Below are positions 1-5,963 of a stretch of DNA of 6,566 nt, in pieces. The notes beneath the pieces are model-generated. The model searched no databases. It had not been told where the DNA came from and saw only the letters and a program-made list of their open reading frames with translations. Source of the DNA: Methanobrevibacter sp. (GTDB lineage Archaea > Methanobacteriota > Methanobacteria > Methanobacteriales > Methanobacteriaceae); assembly GCA_017404125.1 (NCBI GenBank), contig JAFRCZ010000180.1, forward strand, positions 1 to 6,566, given 5' to 3'. How positions within the stretch are numbered: position 1 is the first letter of the stretch; the number at the start of each line of letters is the position of its first letter. Position numbers and translations under genes: made by a program.

Positions 1-115
1 CTTCACAGCGAATAATGACTTCTTGGACACCATCGATTTCCTTCATGTCCATTCCCATTTTTTTCATTTGCCTTTGCATATTTTTCATTTGTTTTGGACT
101 CATACCAGGTATCAT
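1..115 (-). CDS. nac: Archaeal nascent polypeptide-associated complex protein (NAC alpha homologue), N-terminal part
   Basis: The gene begins with ATG at 113-115 and runs off the low-coordinate edge, so only 38 residues are visible. They open MIPGMSPKQMKNMQRQMKKM and continue through GMDMKEIDGVQEVIIRCE. This methionine- and lysine-rich amphipathic opening, followed by the first strand of the NAC domain (VQEVIIR), is the standard start of archaeal NAC. From family knowledge, archaeal NAC is a homodimer of about 115 residues that binds the ribosome and emerging nascent chains, with a C-terminal UBA domain; that part is outside the window. A GAGG ribosome binding site (complement of 123-126) sits 7 bases before the ATG and fixes the start. 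The gene follows tgtA on the same strand after 161 bases that contain a terminator-like hairpin and a good TATA box, so it probably has its own promoter. Identity is recognised from the N-terminus alone. Confidence 0.88.
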   Translation of the reverse strand, partial: MIPGMSPKQMKNMQRQMKKMGMDMKEIDGVQEVIIRCE

Positions 116-122
116 ATTACTT

Positions 123-126
123 CCTC
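123..126 (-). promoter_or_regulatory. Ribosome binding site of nac
   Basis: On the minus strand the sequence reads AGAGGAAGTAAT and then ATG. GAGG is complementary to the 3' end of archaeal 16S rRNA and lies 7 bases upstream of the start codon. Its presence indicates that the nac transcript has a leader, and it supports the chosen start. Confidence 0.75.
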
Positions 127-221
127 TATAATTTTTTTAATAATTTATTTAATTGAATATTTTATAGAATTAATCAAATTTTGATAAATTTATTAACTAA
201 TTAGTATTCTATAAATCAAAA

Positions 222-229
222 TATATAAA
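222..229 (-). promoter_or_regulatory. Probable TATA box (box A) for nac
   Basis: The minus strand reads AAATTTTATATATTTTG here, containing a perfect TTTATATA, the usual box A of Methanobacteriales, preceded by an A-rich stretch that could serve as the BRE. Transcription would begin about 22-25 bases downstream, near position 200, leaving a leader of roughly 85 bases. A weaker alternative, CTATAAAATA near 158-167, would start closer to the gene and give a leader of about 20 bases. The sequence alone cannot decide between them. Confidence 0.5.
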
Positions 230-241
230 ATTTAATAATTG

Positions 242-295
242 AAAAAAATCAAAAATTGAAAAAAAATTAAAAAGGATTATTTTTTAAATCCTTTT
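242..295 (-). terminator. Hairpin plus T-tract terminator at the end of tgtA
   Basis: Perfect 9-base inverted arms, AAAAGGATT at 270-278 and AATCCTTTT at 287-295, enclose an 8-base AT loop. On the minus strand the hairpin is followed at once by T-rich DNA, including 8 consecutive T (complement of 259-266) and 7 more (complement of 242-248). Archaeal RNA polymerase terminates on T-rich tracts, with or without a hairpin. The hairpin includes the last codons and the TAA stop of tgtA (277-279), so the coding end and the terminator share sequence. Confidence 0.6.
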
Positions 296-2277
296 CTTGT
301 TTTAATGGCTTGACCTGTCTTAAAGTCTAGCATTTCCTTATGATTCAAAAGCGCCTTACCGAATGCTAGAAGCTCCCCTTCTTCATTTACAATCAATACC
401 TCATCATTTGATCTTATGTTTTCATCACAATCAATGATGAATTTGGCAAATACGCTTTTTCCATCACGAGCAAATGATTCAACGCTATTATCAATCATGA
501 CCTTATTTCTCATCCCATCTAAAGCAGCTAATCTCTTAGCCCCTAATTTGGATAAGATCAAAAAGCTGTCAGATGCTCTCATGTTGACAATATTCTGATT
601 TCCATCAAATACATGTCTTATCTTACCTGTCTTTTTGCTTTTTTCAATCTTTATTTTGCCAGTAAACAAAGCATCTCCCGCACCTTTTCCAAATTGGTAG
701 TCTGCAATTGCCTTCAATTTCCTGATATCATCCTTTTTATATTTAACGTCTTCAGGATGTTCATATTCCTCAATATAATCCAGTTCAAGCTCATCTACAA
801 CCTTTGGATGAATCAGTACATTCTCATAATTTTCAGCAAAATCGATCAGGAAGTCTCTTGCAAACTCATCAGCAATCTTATCATGAATCCTTGGAGCATC
901 GCTTTGGCTTAAAGGATAGACTTCATCCAATTCAAGTGGAATAAGACAGAATGGAATATCCAATACAGCAAAATCAGTTTCATTATTGTCAATTATGCAA
1001 GGTTCATCTTCACCTTTGGATTCATCCTTTGCATAAACAAAGAACTCTCTAAAGCTACTTACCAAATATTTGCTGTAAGGCTTTCTATAAGCAGGAAGCA
1101 CTACAAGGTTTTTCTTTTTATCCATATTTTCCAATTGCTTGAGATGTCTTGTGACTTCAGCTCTCTTTAATGATTCGGGACCTGTATAGAAAAATGCAGA
1201 CCTTTTGCTTCGAGGATCGAACTTTTCCAAATCTTCACTATACTCGCCTAAATGCCTTAAGGCATCCAATAACATAGGGTGAGCTCTGCAACGTTCTTCC
1301 ACAAGTTCCATCAAGCTTCCTTCAGAGATAGCTTGTCTGATAAGCCTAAGCTCTGCAAAGCTTACATGCAAGTTGTGTTGTGCAATTAATTTGGTTCTTT
1401 CTTCCTTATCCATAGCCCTTAAGTCATCTGGTGTGTATTTGCAGCAGACTTCACATGAACAAGGCATTTCTGTCAGGTTTTCAAGCTTTATTGTGCCTCT
1501 TGTAGTGAGGAATCTGTCATCTTCTGCATATAAGATATAAGCCGCCGAATCAAATAAGTCACAGCCCATAGCAACACAAAGTGCAAAAATCATAGGATGC
1601 CCTGCACCCATCAAGTGACGAGCTTTAGAGTCTGGCAAGCATTTGACTGAATGCATTACTGCATCAACAAGGTCTTTGTAGTGATACATTTCCATAAGTG
1701 GCACTACAGCACCAATAGGATATAAATCTGCATCAAGCTTTGTAAGTTCAGTTGCACAGTATTCCCTCAAATCAAGATAAGTGGATCCCTGAACAACTGA
1801 GTTAATTTTCATTTCAAAATCATTATCCTTGACAAAACTGATAGCTTCCTTAGCACGTTCCAAGGTTATTTCCAAGTCCTCTTCTGCCTTTTCCCTATCA
1901 ACATAAGGCCCTGTTGGAATGTCAAGGGAAGTTCCTATATCAGTTCCAATAGCTTCCTGAAACTCAATTACTTCCTTGTTTGTAATGTCCACATCACCAT
2001 AAACGGATAATTGGAATGAACCGGAATCAGTCATGATAGGCCCATCAAAGTTAATTAGCTCATGCAATCCTACATCCAATGCTTTCTTGCTCAATTCCTC
2101 ATCCTTATAGATTAAATAAGCATTTGTGATTACAATGTCTGCACCATAATCCTTAACATTAATGGTTTGTTTTCTAGGATGAATAACAGGCATTAAGTTA
2201 GGGGTTTTGATGTCCCCATGCTTTGTTTTCAAAAGCCCTACTCTTCCTCTCATATCTTTTGCTTTAATTTCAAACAT
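277..2277 (-). CDS. tgtA: Archaeosine tRNA-guanine transglycosylase (7-cyano-7-deazaguanine tRNA transglycosylase)
   Basis: This enzyme swaps guanine at position 15 in the D-loop of archaeal tRNAs for preQ0, the committed step of archaeosine synthesis. The protein has 666 residues. Residues 1 to about 350 form the TGT barrel. It carries TDSGSFQ with Asp84 at the general acid/base position and DLFDSAAY with Asp243 as the expected nucleophile. The zinc site is Cys273, Cys275 and Cys278 (motif CSCEVC) with probably His301 in QHNLH. Residues about 390-590 match the archaeal middle domains, including ADYQFGKGAGDALF and SKKTGKIRHVF. The last 75 residues (about 591-666) are a PUA RNA-binding domain containing AFGKALL. 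The start is set by an AAGGAAG ribosome binding site about 8 bases upstream. All catalytic and zinc residues are present and no frameshift is seen, so it should be active. By eye it is less AT-rich than the genes upstream of it. Later conversion of preQ0 to archaeosine (by ArcS or a QueF-like enzyme) is not encoded here. Confidence 0.96.
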   Translation of the reverse strand: MFEIKAKDMRGRVGLLKTKHGDIKTPNLMPVIHPRKQTINVKDYGADIVITNAYLIYKDEELSKKALDVGLHELINFDGPIMTDSGSFQLSVYGDVDITNKEVIEFQEAIGTDIGTSLDIPTGPYVDREKAEEDLEITLERAKEAISFVKDNDFEMKINSVVQGSTYLDLREYCATELTKLDADLYPIGAVVPLMEMYHYKDLVDAVMHSVKCLPDSKARHLMGAGHPMIFALCVAMGCDLFDSAAYILYAEDDRFLTTRGTIKLENLTEMPCSCEVCCKYTPDDLRAMDKEERTKLIAQHNLHVSFAELRLIRQAISEGSLMELVEERCRAHPMLLDALRHLGEYSEDLEKFDPRSKRSAFFYTGPESLKRAEVTRHLKQLENMDKKKNLVVLPAYRKPYSKYLVSSFREFFVYAKDESKGEDEPCIIDNNETDFAVLDIPFCLIPLELDEVYPLSQSDAPRIHDKIADEFARDFLIDFAENYENVLIHPKVVDELELDYIEEYEHPEDVKYKKDDIRKLKAIADYQFGKGAGDALFTGKIKIEKSKKTGKIRHVFDGNQNIVNMRASDSFLILSKLGAKRLAALDGMRNKVMIDNSVESFARDGKSVFAKFIIDCDENIRSNDEVLIVNEEGELLAFGKALLNHKEMLDFKTGQAIKTRKGFKK

Positions 2278-2285
2278 GATTTTCT

Positions 2286-2290
2286 TCCTT
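2286..2290 (-). promoter_or_regulatory. Ribosome binding site of tgtA
   Basis: The minus strand reads TTTTAAGGAAGAAAATC and then ATG. AAGGA lies about 8 bases before the start codon and supports initiation at 2277. Confidence 0.55.
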
Positions 2291-2303
2291 AAAATAATAT
2301 GTA

Positions 2304-2357
2304 TTGAATAATTTTGAATTTGAATAATTATTCTTTAAATAAATTTCTCTTTAAATA
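2304..2357. repeat. Two short direct-repeat pairs, both with a 16-base period, in the tgtA leader
   Basis: TTGAATAATT occurs at 2304-2313 and 2320-2329, and TCTTTAAATA occurs at 2332-2341 and 2348-2357; both pairs are exact and offset by 16 bases. A perfect 12-base palindrome, GAATAATTATTC, lies at 2322-2333. On the minus strand the second pair reads TATTTAAAGA twice and could act as alternative TATA elements. Chance repeats are common in DNA this AT-rich, so function is uncertain. Confidence 0.4.
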
Positions 2358-2386
2358 TAATATTTTATTAATTATTTATCACATAG

Positions 2387-2394
2387 TATTTAAA
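2387..2394 (-). promoter_or_regulatory. Candidate TATA box for tgtA
   Basis: The minus strand reads AAGTTTAAATACTATGTG, with TTTAAATA resembling box A of Methanobacteriales. It starts just 8 bases past the stop codon of the preceding methyltransferase gene. Transcription would start near 2362-2365, giving a leader of about 85 bases. No clear T-tract terminator separates the methyltransferase gene from tgtA, so read-through from the upstream gene could also express tgtA. The two TATTTAAAGA copies nearer to tgtA are competing candidates. Confidence 0.4.
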
Positions 2395-2402
2395 CTTATA
2401 AT

Positions 2403-3620
2403 CTATTTGTTCCTATTCCTTACTTCTTCCAAACGTTTCATCATTTCCAAAACACGTGTTCTAGTGTTATTATCTTCTAAATATTCTTCACGATAATCTT
2501 TTTCTGGCTCTACAATGTATAATGCTTCATCAGATAAAACTCCAGGAATATTCATTTTTGCAAGGTTTCTTTCAACTCTTCTTTTCAATGGCTCATCATC
2601 CATTTCCTGACCTAAGAATATGGGAGTCTTAACAGCAGATGATATTTTAGTGTTATGGCGGGCTAAATGACGTTCCTCAGTCCTATTGTCTAAAATTTCA
2701 GCAGATGAAAGATTTAAATTTGGGTCTCTAAATGGAATTCCCACATCAGATAAAGCCATCTTTATCTCATCATTTTTAGGCAATGATTTGTTTAGATTTT
2801 TTGGACTTGGTGATGCTAAAGTCCCACCTTGGAAACGTCCGAAGATTGGCCCTAAGGATACATAGAAATCCGCTTCAATAAAACCCATTCTCACTGGAGC
2901 TGATGAAGTGTATGTACAGACTATTCCATTATCCTTAATCACTCTTCTAAACTCCTTAAAAAAGTCTACTGATACTAATTCAGGTGACATGTTTTGGCTG
3001 AAAGGATCTAAAAATATAGCATCATAGCTATTGTCTTCAAGCTTTTGTATAACCTGCCTTGCATCATCAATGTGAATCCTTAATTCAATATTGTCTGGAA
3101 TATTTCTTTCTTCTAATTCCAATGATGCATAATCACAATCAATTAATGATTGTTCTATTGCTTTTTTAGTAATGTCATGAGCTTTTATCGGAGACGGAAC
3201 CATCAATCCAGCTGCAAGAGTTGGCTTGGATATTTCTAACATATCTATGTGTAGAGTTGTACTTCCATCTGCATTGCTTAAAAAGTCATCAATAGCTGCA
3301 GATGAATTAAAACCTAATCCTGCACAGATATCCAAAATAGCTATATCTTTGCTGTAATCAAGTTTTAAAGGCTTTATGAACTTTTCAAATGATTCGCTTA
3401 TTGCTCCAGTTGAAGTGTGCAATGTTTCTACCTTATGATTTATTTCCTTTGATTTAATGCTGTATGATCCATCATCGGTTTTAACAAAATAGTCATTGTA
3501 TTGTGTAAAAATAGAATTTCTATACTTGGCATCCTTGTATTTTCTTTCATTATCAAATGCTTCATTTATTAAATCATAAATGGTTTCATCAATTACAGTA
3601 GACTCTTTAACATAGCTCAT
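2403..3620 (-). CDS. MnmC-like SAM-dependent methyltransferase, probably acting on tRNA
   Basis: The 405-residue protein is a class I methyltransferase of the stand-alone MnmC2 type (Methyltransf_30, formerly DUF752). An N-terminal segment ends in LHTSTGAISESFEKFIKPL (67-85), which matches the HxSxxGAxxEsxxvF entry motif of this family. The SAM-binding loop is ILDICAGLGFNSSAA (95-109), followed by LEIS (128-131) and DDAR (185-188). The family signature LDPFSQNMSPEL (204-215) is followed by FFKEFRRVIKDNGIVCTYTSS (220-240) and VRMGFIEADFYVSLGP (243-258). Bacterial MnmC2 methylates aminomethyl-uridine at the tRNA wobble base 34; the FAD-dependent oxidase half of fused bacterial MnmC is absent here. 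About 130 residues beyond the core (273-405) contain EERHLARHN and a charged helical tail of unknown role. Start evidence is AAGTGAT, a weak ribosome binding site 4 bases before ATG. It lies 125 bases ahead of tgtA on the same strand, which fits a tRNA-modification role. The family is clear; substrate and target base are inferred. Confidence 0.85.
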   Translation of the reverse strand: MSYVKESTVIDETIYDLINEAFDNERKYKDAKYRNSIFTQYNDYFVKTDDGSYSIKSKEINHKVETLHTSTGAISESFEKFIKPLKLDYSKDIAILDICAGLGFNSSAAIDDFLSNADGSTTLHIDMLEISKPTLAAGLMVPSPIKAHDITKKAIEQSLIDCDYASLELEERNIPDNIELRIHIDDARQVIQKLEDNSYDAIFLDPFSQNMSPELVSVDFFKEFRRVIKDNGIVCTYTSSAPVRMGFIEADFYVSLGPIFGRFQGGTLASPSPKNLNKSLPKNDEIKMALSDVGIPFRDPNLNLSSAEILDNRTEERHLARHNTKISSAVKTPIFLGQEMDDEPLKRRVERNLAKMNIPGVLSDEALYIVEPEKDYREEYLEDNNTRTRVLEMMKRLEEVRNRNK

Positions 3621-3634
3621 TTAATCACTTGAAT

Positions 3635-3649
3635 ATTATAAATTATAAA
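3635..3649 (-). promoter_or_regulatory. Weak tandem TATA-like boxes before the methyltransferase gene
   Basis: TTTATAAT occurs twice on the minus strand, complementary to 3642-3649 and 3635-3642. The upstream copy would place the transcription start almost at the ATG and the other copy inside the gene, giving at most a leaderless mRNA. That conflicts with the weak ribosome binding site. The gene may instead be transcribed by read-through, or from a less canonical box inside the T-rich tract. This is a candidate only. Confidence 0.22.
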
Positions 3650-3650
3650 A

Positions 3651-3690
3651 ATTAAAAATAAAAAAATTTCAAAAATTTTAAATTAAAAAG
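3651..3690 (-). terminator. T-rich termination region after the glycyl radical enzyme gene
   Basis: Immediately after the TAG stop the minus strand is nearly pure A and T. It holds T runs complementary to 3685-3689, 3671-3675 and 3660-3666, the last with 7 consecutive T. Archaeal RNA polymerase stops at such tracts. No strong GC-containing hairpin precedes them, so termination may be partial and the next gene could be reached by read-through. Confidence 0.4.
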
Positions 3691-3693
3691 TTT

Positions 3694-5808
3694 CTAAAAA
3701 TCTGATTTACCTTCATTTTTTAAAGCTCTATTAATCAATAAATCCTGATACTCCTTAGGCAAATCATTAAAGTAAGTACTAAATCCGCAAAACTTCACAA
3801 CTAACTTTGAATGTGTCTCAGGTTCTTCCTTCGCTTCTATAAGGATTTTGCTGCTAACTATATTCATTTGCATTTGGAAAAATCCTGACTGGATGCTTGA
3901 AATAACAAAATCTGTAACTTCATCAAAATGATTTTTAATGAAATTAGGTGCAAACATCAAATCAATCACATTACCATTAACACAACATTCATTAAAATCT
4001 ATTTTTGATGCAAAGCGCAATATTTCTGTGAAATCTTTATCAGTATCTAGAGAAATATATGGATTAAAAGGTTCTCCTTCTTTTCTGCCATCAAAAGATG
4101 CTGATATTTCGTCATCTGAAACAAAATATGAAGGGTTAGTTAAGCCAAACTTGATTTTTCCGCCAAATTCATTTTCATAATCTTTTAAGCACTCCTCTAG
4201 AAGTAAAATAATATCATTAGTAATATTGATTATTTCATTGTCATCCATACCAAAACAAGGTTTCATGTTCTTTAAAAGATTATAATCGTCTTGATATTTG
4301 TCTTTCTTATAGTTATTCTTTCTGATTTTATTCAAATCATTCAATTTATATTTTTTATCTTCAAAAACAAGTTTTTTGATATTATACAAACTATTAACAG
4401 TATTTTCCAGTGCTACTGTTGTAATTCCATAATGATAATACTTAGCTCCTCCTTTGGAGATATCCAGTTGCTTATCATTACAATCATCAATAAATAAGGA
4501 AAGCAATGGATCTTCATTCCATTCAATACCCTCTAATGTTTTGATTATGGATTCCACTTCCTTCTTGAGATAATATTTGTATGAGTTAAATAATTCACCA
4601 TAATTTTCAAGCATATCCAATACTTGTGGAGTTTCAGTATCTAAAAACTCATTTAATGGTTTTAAAAATGAAATACAAGCCAAATTATTCTGTTCCAAAC
4701 CATTTCCTACAGTTGTAGGTTCACAGAAACTGGAAACTGAATAATTTTCAGCATCTTCCTTATCATAACCAAACTCTAACATCTTATCTATTATTACCTC
4801 ATCATTAGAGAATAATATATTGGAAATTCCATTATTAATGGTTTCTAAAGCCAATTCTACTAAATCACGGGGAGTTTCATTGCTTATTCTAAGCAAAACT
4901 TTAGGTTCTGATAATTTTAATTCATCTATTGCACGAATAAACATATAAGTCAAGTCATTATAGAAATAATATTCGCCGAATTCATCAGAATATTTGCCAC
5001 CGAGAACAATTACTTGACCTGTATCTCCTATAAATGCTTCGCTTTTATACCACTGATATGAATGTAATGTTCTTAAAAAGGATTTGATTATCTCATAGGT
5101 TTCTTCCTGTGTAATAAATCCACTGTTTAAATCATCAAAATAATAATCTTCAAGTATTTTATCTAATCTGCCTAAACTTACAGAAGAATGACCTGTCTGC
5201 CATAAGATCTGATTATAGAAAAGAATTCTCTGCAATGCCTCTTCGAAGTGTTCTGCTTCTCTATCAATCATATTTTCAAAATAGTGAACATATTTCATTC
5301 TATCTTTATGATTGGAATTTCGTAGCTTTTTAATGATTCTATAAATTAGCAATTCAATGCCATCTAAAGTATCCAATTGATTTTTTATGAAATCAGAACT
5401 TAAATCACGAGCAAATCCCCGACCTGCTTTAGGATGGAAATACAATTCATTATATGAATAAACAGAACTATGAAGAAGTTTGGAATAATCTGGGGAAATG
5501 CCGTTTATGGTTTTTCCATCAAAATTCAAATTTTTCAACACATCTAAAAAGTAAATGAATCCTTCTTTAGGAATATCTATTTTCACTTTCCTGAAAAGAT
5601 TCTTTATCTGAATCCCCTTATTGAATTTGGAACTGGAAATATAAAAATTGTGCATATTGGAAGCTAAATATGAAGTTGCTTTTTCCTTATTTCCAAATCT
5701 TCTGTTCAACTTATTGAAAGTGGATGAGTAAATGACAGGCCTACTATTTGCTGAACCATCCTTTGATTTGCGTCCAGTAACATTTTTTATATTATCAAAT
5801 AAGCCCAT
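3694..5808 (-). CDS. Divergent glycyl radical enzyme, pyruvate formate-lyase-like superfamily, substrate unknown
   Basis: The 704-residue protein matches glycyl radical enzymes (GREs), oxygen-sensitive enzymes that use a backbone glycine radical and an active-site cysteine radical. Core motifs appear in family order: HFEEALQRILF (187-197), SLGRLDKIL (211-219), NDLTYMFIRAIDELKL (284-299) and ILFSNDEVI (331-339). The cysteine motif is SSFCEPTTVGNG (359-370) with Cys362 and Glu363, followed by GGAKYYHYG (453-461), FDGRKEGEPF (572-581) and QMQMNIVSS (645-653). The glycine loop is KFCGFSTYFNDLPKEYQ (672-688), with Gly675 as the predicted radical site. Differences from relatives are FCEP in place of GCVEP and KFCGF in place of RVSGY. 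No arginine occurs in the 21 residues after Cys362, where PFL has a pyruvate-binding Arg, so pyruvate is unlikely. The N-terminal part (1 to about 180) is shorter than in PFL and poorly recognisable. The C-terminal zinc cysteines of anaerobic ribonucleotide reductase are missing. AGGGG, 7 bases before ATG, supports the start. No activating radical SAM enzyme is encoded in the window. By eye the gene is more AT-rich than tgtA. Confidence 0.85.
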   Translation of the reverse strand: MGLFDNIKNVTGRKSKDGSANSRPVIYSSTFNKLNRRFGNKEKATSYLASNMHNFYISSSKFNKGIQIKNLFRKVKIDIPKEGFIYFLDVLKNLNFDGKTINGISPDYSKLLHSSVYSYNELYFHPKAGRGFARDLSSDFIKNQLDTLDGIELLIYRIIKKLRNSNHKDRMKYVHYFENMIDREAEHFEEALQRILFYNQILWQTGHSSVSLGRLDKILEDYYFDDLNSGFITQEETYEIIKSFLRTLHSYQWYKSEAFIGDTGQVIVLGGKYSDEFGEYYFYNDLTYMFIRAIDELKLSEPKVLLRISNETPRDLVELALETINNGISNILFSNDEVIIDKMLEFGYDKEDAENYSVSSFCEPTTVGNGLEQNNLACISFLKPLNEFLDTETPQVLDMLENYGELFNSYKYYLKKEVESIIKTLEGIEWNEDPLLSLFIDDCNDKQLDISKGGAKYYHYGITTVALENTVNSLYNIKKLVFEDKKYKLNDLNKIRKNNYKKDKYQDDYNLLKNMKPCFGMDDNEIINITNDIILLLEECLKDYENEFGGKIKFGLTNPSYFVSDDEISASFDGRKEGEPFNPYISLDTDKDFTEILRFASKIDFNECCVNGNVIDLMFAPNFIKNHFDEVTDFVISSIQSGFFQMQMNIVSSKILIEAKEEPETHSKLVVKFCGFSTYFNDLPKEYQDLLINRALKNEGKSDF

Positions 5809-5815
5809 TATTTAA

Positions 5816-5820
5816 CCCCT
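5816..5820 (-). promoter_or_regulatory. Ribosome binding site of the glycyl radical enzyme gene
   Basis: The minus strand reads TTTTAGGGGTTAAATA and then ATG. The G-rich AGGGG lies 7 bases before the start and can pair with the 16S rRNA 3' end through G-C and G-U pairs. It is the only GC cluster in an otherwise AT-rich spacer and supports the start at 5808. Confidence 0.5.
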
Positions 5821-5862
5821 AAAATTCTCGATAAAAATAGAATAATATTATATTTAGTAATA

Positions 5863-5875
5863 CTTTATAATATAG
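5863..5875 (-). promoter_or_regulatory. Candidate TATA region for the glycyl radical enzyme gene
   Basis: The minus strand reads CTATATTATAAAG, which is TATA-like but not a perfect box A. Transcription would begin near 5840-5845 and leave a leader of about 35 bases, which fits the ribosome binding site. Many other AT-only stretches in the spacer could serve as well. Confidence 0.28.
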
Positions 5876-5877
5876 TT

Positions 5878-5900
5878 ATAGTTTTTAAGTAATAAACTAT
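5878..5900. repeat. Inverted repeat upstream of the glycyl radical enzyme gene
   Basis: ATAGTTT at 5878-5884 and AAACTAT at 5894-5900 are perfect 7-base inverted arms around a 9-base spacer. The element lies 70-92 bases upstream of the start codon and just upstream of the candidate TATA region. This is where an activator or repressor site could sit. The arms are AT-rich, so a chance origin is quite possible. Confidence 0.35.
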
Positions 5901-5919
5901 CAAAAAATACCTAAATAAA

Positions 5920-5951
5920 TATCATAAAATAAAAATTGAATACAAATCAAT
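5920..5951 (-). terminator. Weak hairpin and T-tract after the flippase gene
   Basis: On the minus strand ATTGA and TCAAT (complements of 5947-5951 and 5935-5939) form a 5-base stem with a 7-base loop, followed by TTTTATTTTATG. This begins 12 bases past the flippase stop codon and resembles a minimal hairpin/T-tract terminator. The stem has a single G-C pair, so the T-rich tract would matter more than the hairpin. Confidence 0.33.
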
Positions 5952-5963
5952 GGAAATCATGAT

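Noticed and set aside
116..276. Small RNA gene or tRNA in the spacer between tgtA and nac
   Set aside because: No GC-containing cloverleaf or other stable fold is visible. The spacer is almost pure A and T apart from the terminator hairpin and the ribosome binding site.
613..912. Plus-strand open frame of 99 codons inside tgtA
   Set aside because: It is antisense to the well-conserved middle domains of tgtA, with a biased Phe/Leu/Ile composition typical of an antisense shadow and no family resemblance.
3694..5808. Anaerobic (class III) ribonucleotide reductase, suggested by the length near 700 and a Cys before the radical glycine
   Set aside because: The paired zinc-binding CxxC motifs before the glycine loop are absent. 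The C-terminal stretch STYFNDLPKEYQ and the GGAKY and DGRKEGEP motifs are PFL-like.
3694..5808. Annotation as true pyruvate formate-lyase
   Set aside because: The twin-cysteine CCVSP motif and the nearby pyruvate-binding arginine are missing, and the N-terminal half does not match.
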